Origin: Trichoplax sp. H2
Lineage: Eukaryota > Placozoa > Uniplacotomia > Trichoplacea
NCBI GenBank assembly: GCA_003344405.1
Contig: NOWV01000248.1
Span: forward strand, 26,999 to 90,998
DNA: 64,000 nucleotides
Direction: 5' to 3'
Within the stretch, counting starts at the first letter, position 1, and the number at the start of each line of letters is the position of its first letter. Positions 1 through 12,300 of this stretch are shown here, piece by piece. Below the pieces are notes generated by a model that was given only the letters and a program-made list of their open reading frames with translations, made no database searches and had not been told where the DNA came from. The position numbers and the translations under genes were made by a program.

Positions 1-2450
1 TTATACTTATACGTTTTTAGAGCTATCAGGAGGTTTTAGTTTGTCATGTTAGATCAAAGATTTAATATTTCCATTCTGCAAACGCTATCAATAACAAGCA
101 TACTATACATATCGATTTTATCAATATCAGCAGAATTATATTCTTTATGACCTAAAAGAGTATTAATCTAAGTAATCAGCAAGTTTAAGAACTTTTTCTT
201 ACTGTAATCTAAGCAAGTAACAAATTAAATATTCGTATTTCAAAATAATCTCGAATTAATTTTCTTCTCAAATAAACCCGACATTACATATTATCTTACG
301 TTATTTCAGTATCAATGATATAAATTAATGAGAAGTATCTTGATTTAAATTAGTTTTAGATAGTTGTTTATAATAGCGAAAATACAATATTTCCGTAACC
401 ATGAAACAAGGCTTGAACTTCTCACAATACCGGTAATTTAGCTCACGAATTGAATTGGACTCACTAAATCTTAGACACCTTCGCAGCTTTTTTTCGCCCT
501 AATTTTATTTATTCATGAAGTATGAAGATAAATTTTTTCTACTCAGTTATTATGCATCAGATAAAATCGAAACCTGCGTCAGAGAGTGATATTATAGTTT
601 AGTATATCTTAATATTATTTAAGCAAATGGGTTAGATAGCCTACTAGTTGAGCCACATTGACGCACATTTAAATTTATATGACCTGCACTTTGATTTCAA
701 AATCGAGTAGATGCTGGTGTCTGTAGCAACCGATGTTACCATCATTAAATGGATCTTATATCTATGATTGCTCGTCAAACGGTCTTCTTAAATTTTTGCA
801 GCAAAGAAAAATGAAGGAGATGATTTGTAATTATAGTTAAGTAATTAATTAGCGAAACAATTGGGCTAAGTAAAATCACTACTAACAAAAATCGAAATCC
901 TTTGTCATGATTGATGATATTCGACTAAAAGATGATTCGCATACAAAAAATTCAATTTCGAAATTGGGAAAATCATATTAGAAGAACAATCTCTACTTTT
1001 AATGAGTGCATTTTAGTTAAATTATGTAATATCAAATTTATCTTTTCGTTAATGCATTTCAGCTATAAACACGATAATACACCAAGAAAAAGAGGCAGAT
1101 AAAAAAATTGCACTTTTCCAAGAAACTCATTTTTGCTTGCTAAATTATACTCTTGGCAACTATTTTACCCAGCGAACGTAATTTAATTTTCACTAGAATC
1201 TATTCATTTGAGTCTATTTAGAATTTAAAATGCTTTAACTACAGTGAGTTAGAACGGTTTTAAGCCATTAAACACCGCCAATTAGTCAACATACAAGAAT
1301 ATAGAATCCCAGTAAGCTGAAAACTCTTACCTGCAGTTTGGTAAAATATCCTGCTTTGCCTGTGTTCTCAGCTGTAGGGTCTCTTAAATTACACTTAAAT
1401 CGCTATTAGCAATCAAATTCTAATAGTAATGACTCAATAAATCTCATAATGCGAATTCATGTGCTCCAGGAGCGATTAAAAATACAGAAATGTCTACATA
1501 GCAAAGTGTTGCGTGCTTTCATAACCACACTTAACTAAAACGCTAGATAATATACTCTAAAGCGTAGATATTTAACAAAATCTAAGGCTAGAAATGCAAT
1601 TTTCAACAATTAGTAACTCATTCGAAGGCTGATACTTTCAAAACTGAATTATCTAATATGCAATAATTTAACAAATCAGCGGGAAAACTTACAAAAGCTG
1701 GACAGATCCTATGTTACTGGAGCCTAGCGTATTAAATTACGTCTATTTGTTGTTATTCATAGATGCCATTGCCTTGATATGAAGATATCCAACTAAAATT
1801 TTTATAGCATTAGAAATGTCTTGAAAACTGATAAATTCGTCCTGTAGTGTACAAATTTATTGCAGTAAAATAGCTTAAGACCAATTTTTTGAGATTTCAC
1901 ACGAACAGTTCAATTATTCAGCTACATTATAAGATTATATTTGTAGTTATTTCTAGGCGATATTCACAGTATGTTATGTACTCTTTTCTGTGGAGGTACT
2001 TATAAGTTGGTATCCAATTGCATAGAAATCGTAGGTTTTATTGTAGATGGTTTTAAACAGTTTTAAGTTAAGGATACGTGGTCCTGGATAATTTAGTTGA
2101 TAAGCCAGTTTATGTAATAAGGGGAAGATTTTACTAGAAACTAAAGTGCTATAGTTATGTTTTGGGACACCTTGCCGCATATAGTTTAAATAAGTTACTA
2201 TGCTGTATTATTCGCATATACTACTACATAAAATCTATAAATTAATTTTCACGTAAGCATAAGTTTTAATATCATTCAATACGACGTGAATTTGTATATG
2301 CAATCGGTTCAAAATCGTTAATTTACGTACAGACAATTTGGGACTTGTTAAGGTACATTTAGGAGCGACAAGTAAAAAATAGAATTTATCTGACCTTCTT
2401 TAATTTAGATAAATTGTAGTCAGATTAAGACGCTCTTGTGATGCTGGACT
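1..2450. other. Non-coding 5' flank of receptor A
   Basis: AT-rich sequence with frequent stops in all frames. I see no LRR exon, 7TM segment, RNA gene or clear promoter. A signal-peptide exon or promoter of receptor A could lie here, but nothing in the sequence singles one out. Confidence 0.5.
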
Positions 2451-2459
2451 TAAAATTTC

Positions 2460-3020
2460 TTACCTGCTGTAATGTAACTTAGTATTGAGATTGTAGACTG
2501 TTAGCCATGTGTAGTATAATGTACGGTAGATATTTATCCTAAGAGATATTTGGTAGCTGTAACTATAGACTGTAGTGGTAGAGACGCTATGCTAGAGTAC
2601 AGATGACTATATACAGTAAGCTGTTGAGTTACTAATAAGGCTATAGGTAAAATAAAACTATAAATCATATATTAAGATATGGTTAATTCATTGTACTTTG
2701 GCTGGTGTGAATAATGTCTACGTAAGTACTGTAGTCGTATCCATATTGGATCAATGATGGTCCGCAGTAGAATAGTCTTACTAAGAATAATTTAACTATG
2801 TGTAAAACAAAGTAAAAGGTTGCCATGCGGATTGTAGCTGCGAATGCTACGGAAAGTATAAAAGCATACAACTTTAGATTATTCTGTTAGTTCATTCTAG
2901 GAGTCTTTAGAAGTAGTATTCGGCTAAAGTAGAGCCGTGTGTAGTTAATCTTTGTATAAAATTCAATAAAGCCCTTATTTTTCTAAAATTTGGAATTTCT
3001 TGATTGGTATATATCACACC
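2460..3020 (-). repeat. Inverted copy of the repeat at 35.63-36.19 kb
   Basis: The reverse complement of this stretch matches 35630-36190 closely along its length. Shared landmarks include TTTAGAAAAATAAGGGCTTT and a run reading through TACTGCGGACCATCATTAAT. A minus-strand open stretch at 2683-2871 lies inside and is partly open in the other copy, but it starts with TTG and has no family signature. It sits just 5' of the first receptor A exon, so it is either a dispersed element or an inverted duplication of the receptor's 5' flank. Confidence 0.75.
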
Positions 3021-3115
3021 TGCAAAAATATGAATTTAGATAGGATGTAACAATCATAATACTTATTGTGTAATAAAAATAAGCTGAAAATTTCTTGTCG
3101 TATGCTCAAAATTAG

Positions 3116-3341
3116 GAGGACAGAACTGGAGACAAACTATATTAGGTGTCAAAACTTCATTTCATTCACATTTTAAGCAACCACAAACTTGGGAAAATCC
3201 AAGCTGGTGTCCAATTAGTTGTAGTTGTAGTTCAAAAATGGATCTCTACTATTACGAACAAGAGTTAAACCTTACTTGCGTTGGTAAAAATTGGTCTGAA
3301 GTCATGTCTTCTAGACTTGAATATTCGAAAATTACAAATTT
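3116..3341 (+). CDS. Receptor A exon N: LRRNT cysteine cap
   Basis: Contains SWCPISCSC followed by a fourth Cys about 24 residues on (LNLTCVGKNW), the Cx3CxCxnC pattern of an LRR N-terminal cap. It ends phase 2 at TT|gttagt. The frame is open upstream to a stop at 3085-3087 without an ATG, so an acceptor is needed: the AG before 3116 or the AG before 3124. The partner in receptor C is 43010-43281. Confidence 0.75.
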
Positions 3342-6300
3342 GTTAGTTATAAATCTTTGTCATTTTTTGATAATGAAGGATGATCTCTTCATGATAAACT
3401 AATGGTCTTTAATGATATTATCTACCTTATTATTTTTATTTATTGAATTTAGGGTCTTGAGTCAGGCAAACTTCTACAATGTGACTGAAGATAAATTTCT
3501 CAAATTTACAAATCTTGTCTCTCTGTAAGTAATCTTTATAAAACCCTCCCTACGTAAATTTCGTAAAGGTCGGCATTGTTCCAATAGGAATATAAAATAC
3601 TCTTATATGGATAGGATCATATTCCAGTTATATGCATCTTCATATACTCATCATCAGCCATGTTTTATCTTGCTAAACTGTTTCTAAACGATTTCGACGG
3701 TGCATACAGTGACATTGGAAAAACTAATACGGAACATATTGCATCAACGGCGTTTTCCAATATGAAAAAATTGAGGCACTTGTGAGCTTAAAATATCGAT
3801 TTCTTCTATTTTCTACACAATATTTTGATACTTATTTCAGATATATTGTATGATAATGAGGATATGAATAGTTTAATTTTCTCTCGTAATCAAGCTTTAA
3901 ATGTAATCATATCTACAGGTATGTGAAATATAATCATTTACTGAGCTGGGGCGAGGCTTTCGATAATATAGAAAACTTACAATATCTGTAGGTAGAACAA
4001 TTGTTATTGATATAATACCATGAGAAGTCTTTGAGTCCGATAATTAGCTCCCATGATTTCATCGATACCGCAATCATTAAACAACTTATAATCTTTAGGG
4101 ATATATCTTACAATCCTGGAATTCAATTGAAAGAAATATTTACAAAGCCACATCATTTGAATACTCTGTAAGCCTTCTTGAAATTCTAAGTCGTGATTAC
4201 TGATCTATGTGAGACTAATAATGTCGAAATGCAATCAATTTCTACAGCGTGAGTAAAGATATAAGTTTGCGTGAAATTTCTTCCAAGACTTTCTTGAACA
4301 TTCGAAATCTGCAATTTCTGTAAGTTATAAATCTCGTCTTTTGTCTACGTAATTACTATAATTATTTTGCAACTGCTATATTATTGTCACAAATCAGCTT
4401 CGCGACAACGATAACGTAAAACAAATCTTTAAATTACTATAGTCTTTGGGATTCAGTATCCCTTAAGTACCTCACAAGAATTTAGACGCTTTTTCTTCTA
4501 AGTAGCTATGGAACTCTTCTTCTATTTAACCATCTACCGAGCTTAAATATCCTTCGGCAGCTGCTATCATGTATGAGTCATTACAGTTCATGAAATTTAG
4601 TTCATATAGGATAGCTAAATTAATACAGAAATTATTCATAATCTTAGACATGTGCTGAAGGATTCTAGATAATTAGATTACTTTATGTCCATACACAGAA
4701 TTATTTATAGTATCGTCTTTAATTTGAATATCTTCTGGATATTCATCACTAGCGTTACAAGACATAACACTATAATCAGTTAACATTAGTTACCATATGA
4801 GAACTCTTACTAAAGAACAGCATAATTTACTGTAACAAAATAGTAGTTACCGTAGTTCTTACAGTAACTTATTATTAGTTATCTCCATATATATGTTAAC
4901 CACTAAATTTAGTTATTTACTCTTGACGGTAGTTATTACTATTGATACTATATATTTTTACTTTAAAAAGGCTATCTTTGGCTAATTTAAACATTAAAAA
5001 ATTAGACGTTACGATAATTTCGCAATTTTTATTGAATATTTAGGGATATCTCTGGTAATCTTATTGAAAAAATCAATTACACTACATTTGAGGGTCTTAA
5101 AAATTTGACTTATTTGTAAGACATCTATTCGGTTTAATTTTTATCCATTTAAAAGCACATAAAATATAAAATCAAGTTTCAATAAATAAAGTTAGAATTA
5201 GTTAATTTTATAACTTTTATTGAACTATCTAATTGGCACGAATTCAATTAAATATTTCAATAGCAATTCTGGAAATAATGGTATTAAATCAATTCGATAG
5301 CCAATTTTATTAACTATGATATTTCATATCATAAGGTCTTTGTCTTACAACGAAATACAGGTGATCAGCAATAAATCATTCCACCGAATGAAAAGTTTAC
5401 AAACTCTGTAAGCCACTCATCAAAGATAAAATATACACACTTAAATGAGTCAAGGAATTTAAATTATTCCATTATCAGTGATATAATAGAAGAAGAAAGC
5501 AATATTATATTTTTACATTCTGAACCTGAATATCGTCAATGCTTTAATATTTTTTCTCAGTAACTTAAAAATGAATGAACTAACTGAATTAAGCAACTAC
5601 GTCTTCGATGGATTGAAAAATTTGGAGTCATTGTAAGAGCCTCTCTAATTAGTAACGAATGCATCGATCAAAGTAGAATTTTCTATTTAAAACTTTAGCA
5701 ATAGAGGTGCTTACTTGTAATATGATGAGCTGCCTTAAGGCAATAATATTGAGTATACTTACTTACGGTATTACTATAGATACGTGGCTAAAAATCGGAT
5801 TAAAACCATACAACCAGATGCATTCTCTTCATTATATAACGTATCATTTATGTAAGTGCTGTGCATATGATTGAAATATAGCTAATATAAGTTACTTAAT
5901 AATGTCATCGCTGTCCAATATTAAATTTAATGTACAGAAATTCTAATAATATTAAGCTTAGAATGAGGATTATAGCTTATAAGAATATCTTACAGCTACT
6001 CAATTAACTTTACTAATGTGATTGCTTGGTTAGTGATTTATCTTTAAACAGGCTCAAAAATCTCTCTGATCGTACATTCTTAATGAACAAACAGCTCAAG
6101 AGACTGTAAGTAACCCCGAAAATTGTCATTTCGATGAAAAATGTTGAATACAGATGTAAGACTGTGTAATATTGTATTCTAAGTTGATGATATATTTAGT
6201 AATGTCTACCGTAGGTGTTGTGTTCAACATGTGATAGATATACTCGTTAGAAGCTTAAGTATTAAATATAGCTAGCTTAGTAGCTGCAATCCTTTTGAAG

Positions 6301-9300
6301 AGGAGCGCTACAGTGCTCACAGTAGAGCTTCACATGAAAGGTGTAAACTAGTCTGTATTTGAGATGCTAATACTGAAGTGTGTAGTAAGTAAAGTGCTAA
6401 GACTGTAAACGCGGAAAGGTATATAAGCGAATAGTTTAGTATAGTAAGTTAATTCTTTCTCGTTAGAGGTCCTCAGCTAATTGATTACGTTGTATCTTCG
6501 TAAAGGAGGTTTTGTTCAATAAATCTTAATTTACCAAAGTTTTTGAAGATTCTTGATCTATCAACCTCACAACAGATTTATATTCTTTAAATATCTTTCT
6601 CGTTCATATAAATCTTGTATATTTACTTCCGCACATAAATACATCCGATAAATTTCAACTTCATATTATCATGTTTTAGTTTATTGGCAGTAAACTGGAT
6701 CCCCAAAATCAGCTCTTCGTTATTCAAAAATTTACATCAACTGGAATATTTGTAAGCTAAATTCATTTCATTGCGTCGCAATCCATGTTATCATTACTGC
6801 TCATTTTATGCTAGATTATGATCATTTATTAATCAATGGAAAATAATATATAGCAATGTCATCAAAATTTGATAACAAATTACTAGATAAATAGCTAAGT
6901 TTGAAATTAATATATAATCGACGATATAGCTAGCAATCATGCACTTTAGACTAGCAGACGCGATGTATTAGCCTAGTCTAGCTTCATAATGTCAGTTTCT
7001 GCTCATAGTAGGCTTGTTGTAACTCGGAATTTCTATCCGAGTCGCAACAAAATAGTTTCTTTGTCACTTCTTTCTATATAATCAACGTAGTATTCCCGCA
7101 GCACTTCTAGCGTTTAAGATTATGGAAATCTGTCTAAAATATGCCGGCTTGCATCAATACAAATGAATATACAGAGTTGAGCTATAAGTGTTTAGAGATA
7201 ATAATCCTTAAACTATTACGAAATCACCAAACCAAGTATGATATAAAACAAAGGAAATACTGATAGATGAAGACTGCATTTTTATCCAAAAAATAATTTA
7301 AAATACTCTATAGCGGAATATAAGTTAATTTGTATAATATCGCTTCTGTCAACCAGCCAAGATTACTTTCCTTTATTTTATACTTGTTATCGAATCTTAG
7401 ATCATCGTATTTTTCGAATAAAATTGATAAAGTATTTAGAATCATATAAAATCATCTTAATATTTGATTAAGTAGTTTTTCATTATCATAATATTACAAG
7501 ACAACTTTGCAATAAGACAAGTCAATTTATAAATAATTTTAAGAATTTTCTTTATAATCCGGTACACTGCATTTATATGCTTTTCTATAATAATTTACTA
7601 GTCCCACTTAGACTATTACATTTGAAGCGTTCCAACAAATTAGATGCTAATTTTACCTGTTACTTACTAATGAGGATAATAGTATTGACAAAGATATCTA
7701 ATGACCAATACAAAATAGCCATATTATAATATGTCCTATTGCGTGATATTCCTGTAATAATCTACCATAAGTAAGTTACCAACGTGAAATGCAATGTCAT
7801 GATACTGTGACCCATACCAATATTTTGAATTTGCAATTTTATGACTATGAAGATTTTGAAATATCTACTTTTTTCCTGCATTTGCAATTTCTGTTAACCT
7901 AATCCTAAGCCTAATAATATCACATCTGTTTTGTTAGGGATATGTCGTCAAACAAACTTAAAATCATTGAAAAAGACGCTTTTAAAGGATTATGGTCGAT
8001 ACAGACAATGTAAGTGTAAAGATTTCCAACTAAGGATAATGGTGGATAATTTTATGAAAAAGATTTCTAGAAATCTAATTTATAACAGAATTATACGAGA
8101 AAATTATTTAGTTAACATCCTGGATGGTATCTTTTCACACATGACTACACTATCAGTGCTGTACGTTTGCCTGGATAAGTTTAAAAGAATTACTTTTGCA
8201 ATCTAATTTCGCAACTCAAATATTGTTTGATTTATTCATCAAATAATTAACAAGATATTAATTTCAATTATAATGCTTTCATCGTCAGAGATTTATCCCG
8301 TAATATGATACGTGATATTGAAGCAAGAGCTTTCAAAAACTTAACACAACTATCAACGCTGTAAGTCAAGAATGCATATCTAATACAGCTATTCTGTATT
8401 AAAGATAAAGTTATAGATTTATAGACTAAAATCAATGAACCAATTACTAGGTCGTTGCTGTTAATAAGATTAAATCTTATTTTTTAGACCTAAAAATTTC
8501 GCTATCGCATATGATTATTTAAGTAGTGCTAATAAGTAACTGTATGAAATGGGATAAGCTTATTAGCAAGTTCATTATTTTGACCATTAATATTATTGAA
8601 ATAGCAATCGAATTCATATTGTTACATCTAAAAATTGATCAAGAGCAAATAATTAAGTAAATTCAGTTAAAAATTCTTTCCTTAGGGATTTGTCTTTTAA
8701 CGACATTGAAACACTTCTCAATGACACTTTTTCCGATTTATCTGAACTGAACGATCTGTATGATTTCCGAATTTAATAGCTGTTTAACTATCGATAGAAT
8801 CTTGTGCGCGAGGCAAAATTATAGTTGAGAAATATGTATGAAGCCCTAATTTGTCCTAATGACTTTATTTTAGGATTTTACGCAACGCCCGAGTTAAAAC
8901 ACTTAATCCTCGGACATTTGCAGGATTGTCAAAGCTAAGAAAATTGTAATAGTATTTCGTTATTTAATATCAAATTAAAAATTGAGCAATTTTTAACTAA
9001 AGTGTATCTCATTTCTAATAATTTTTATTAAATGCTAATTAATAATGCTAATTTTCCAGGGATTTCTCCGATAACAACATTAATAAGGTTCCTCATGGTC
9101 TTTTCGAATCACTGCAAAGCTTAGAGAATCTGTATGACTTTGTTTGATTTTTTATTTTATTGATAGAACTACAAATTAAATAATTCAATCTTAAATATCT
9201 TTCTATTACTATATCACAGAGATTTGACCAATACCAATTTTTCAACAGCTCCCGGCGATATTCTCCTAAATGCAGCAAATCTACAAATATTGTAAGGATC

Positions 9301-12300
9301 TTTAAGTGTTTTTATGGCATACAAATTTTTGCAGATATTAAGGTTATGAAATATATATTTCTAAGGCTAACCAAGAATGAACTTTTATTTTTGATCATAA
9401 GTAGATTAAGTATTATCATTACTAACATCATGTCCTAGTTCTTTAATGGTTTCAATATATGTATTTGTATTATTAACACGACTCTAGAAATGGTGGTGGT
9501 TGTAGCTTGAGTAGACCACTACCTAATTCACTTCGAAATATGAAAGATCTTATTAAACTGTAAGAATAACAGAAAGAATCATTGTGATGATCAATTTTAG
9601 CATAGCATAGTTATGATATCGCTCTAAATAAAATTATCTAACTGTAACTACCGCTGTAGCAGAACTGCTTGTATAATAATTACTTTACTAGATTCTTGTG
9701 CCTTACAGCAGCAAATTTACATCTGTTATAGCCCTAAGAAAATTTAACACCTATTTTAAGGCTTAGCAACGAGTATTTCTTTGCTGTAACAACTCAACAA
9801 CATCCTTTGTCCTAAATATAAAGCAATTTACTTTTACATTGATTTTCAAGTTATTGCGAAAGAATGAAAAAAAACTTAAAACTAGTCTTCATAAGGAGCC
9901 AACTCATTCCAATTGTTACAATCAGGATTTCCGTCAAATTTAGTTCACTTAACTAAATTATTTAACATATATTAAAACTTGCCTTATATCATAACAGTAG
10001 TCGATGGTATTCAATGAATGCGTTAATTTAAATTACAGGAATCTTTGCGTTAACGAATTGTCTTCTATCCAAAATGATTCTCTGCTTGGTTTAGAAAATT
10101 TGAAGGAATTGTAAGTAAACTAGCTCGTCGCGGTGCTTACTAAAAATCGCTTGCCTGGGTAGAATATAACGAATACTGTTAGATTTCATACTTTCTACTT
10201 TATATTTTATTTTAAGATGGTTATAATCACGTTTGGAGGTCCAAAAATTTCTTAAGATTAACACATGGACAAATAACATGATAAATCTATTTGTAATCGA
10301 GTTTCTAACGCTCGAGATATTCCTACATTTAAATTAGCACATTCGTGGAATAACATATAATCACTTTGTACGGAAGGCAATAATTGCATCTTAAATTAGA
10401 ACATCCGGCCAGGAATTTGACTACCTAGTCAGGATATTTTCTATAGATAAATTATTATAATCTAAATCTCATGCTTTAAATTTAGATCCTTAGAAACAAA
10501 TAGCATCCATCACATTGCACCAGCTGCCTTTAATCATTTAGCATCGTTGGAAATTTTGTAAGTTTTGGGATATCTACAAAGACTACTCCGCATCAAATCG
10601 CAGATTGCATTTCTCAATTATTATTTCCTTATAGATTACTGAATGGCAATCTCTTAGAAATGGATGAACTTTACTCCATTCAATTTGATGGAAAGAATTT
10701 GTAAGTAAATTGTACAATCTATATTTCCGAGATATTGCGGTTGAACAATCTCCTTTAAGTAGTATGTAAGACAGCGATTATAACAGAGCAAATGAATCAT
10801 AAAATCTGATAATCTATTCATAGCAGTTGAGCTTAATGATCAAAAGGTATGCTAGGGAAAATAATTGCTAATTAAGCGGACATTGGCTGAATAATTTCAA
10901 ATTTTGGATAGCATTTGTAATATAGCTTTGATAATTCAGCAGACTATATCAGTTTCGTGTTCGAAAGTAATATATAGCAAGAAAAGAAAAGTGTAGGATG
11001 TTATCGTCACAAAACAGCTTTGCAATAAAATAACGTAATGTACGATCAATAAGTCAATTCCTTGAACAACGTATCAAGGAAAGATATCTGTACTACTAGG
11101 AACTTTTTTGCTCTTTTAGCGGACTATACAAAGACTTAGACGCCTCGTATTTTACGTTAAACACTTATTTTAAGAATTAACTTTATTGCACGATATATTG
11201 CGTTTATTTGCTCTTCCTCTATACTTCAGGAATCATAGTTAGTACGATTAACTTTGAAATCATTTACTGAATTAGACATTAATTTTAGCTACTGCTCTCT
11301 AATGCAGATAGCAGTATTTGCGAACATAGACACCTGATGACTAATACAGAATAGTCAGATTACGCTACGTCCTATCACGGGATATTTCTACAATAATTTA
11401 CAATAAGTAAGTTACATTCACAATGATTCGAAATTAGAAGTTAACTATATAAGGATAGGTTAACAAAATCATCCTAACATAGATATTTCTACTCCAATAC
11501 ACTATATACGACTGTCACAGTAATACAAAACATAATTCCAGAGAACGATTTCATAAACAGTACTCAGACTAAGTTTATCATAAATAAGCAATTTCGATAA
11601 TATTTTATTTACTAGATACCAATCAATTTGTAGATGTAACCTTTATCTCATAATGATTGCTTACTAAAATTACTAATCAGAAGTCTATTCAACTCTAAAA
11701 TAGGACATTAAGTAATAATAAATTTACTGAAATTAACTTCAAACAATTTCCAAATATTAAAACTGCTTTCTTGTAAGTATTATTGCTTACAAGACATAAT
11801 TGCTATTTTTGTCCAACTCTTTGCCGAAATGAGATAAAAATTTTTTGTTATATTAAATGGTTTTGTCAGTGTAAAGTATGAATCTGAGCTCTTAGATAAG
11901 ATTTTTAGTATATAAATCTTAAAATAAATAAAAATTTGAATGCTTTAATCGGACTCTTTGGCATTAATGATATTATCGTATCCAAATAATTTAGAGATGG
12001 TCTATTTAGTTACTAAAAAACTTATAGATTCAGCAATAATAATATCAAAATATATATCTTCTTTTTAAACTAGGGATTTAAGTTGGAATTACATAACTCA
12101 TATCCGTAACTTTGTCTTTATGCCGGCGTTAAACAAACTGTAAGTAATTTACAACAGCTATCTAGAATTGATAAATTTTAAATTTGCCTAAGCAATTAAT
12201 AAATGTTATTTATCATTTTAAGTTAAAGTAGTTATTTGTTGGAATACTTAGTACAACAGCTCAATAACTAGGATAATCAAACTTAATTTTTATTATTATC

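Noticed and set aside
2683-2871. Minus-strand open stretch of 62 codons, hydrophobic
   Set aside because: It begins with TTG, lies in a dispersed repeat, and its copy at 35.8 kb runs into a stop. No splice or family support.
3839-3918. Possible extra exon between LRR exons 2 and 3, with gtatgt following
   Set aside because: Its length (80 nt) would break the phase and it shows no LRR pattern. The next exon starts right after it with correct phase.
5936-6000. LRR-like stretch (NSNNIKLR) before exon 10 of receptor A
   Set aside because: It ends in a stop without a donor, and receptor C has no counterpart. Treated as intron.
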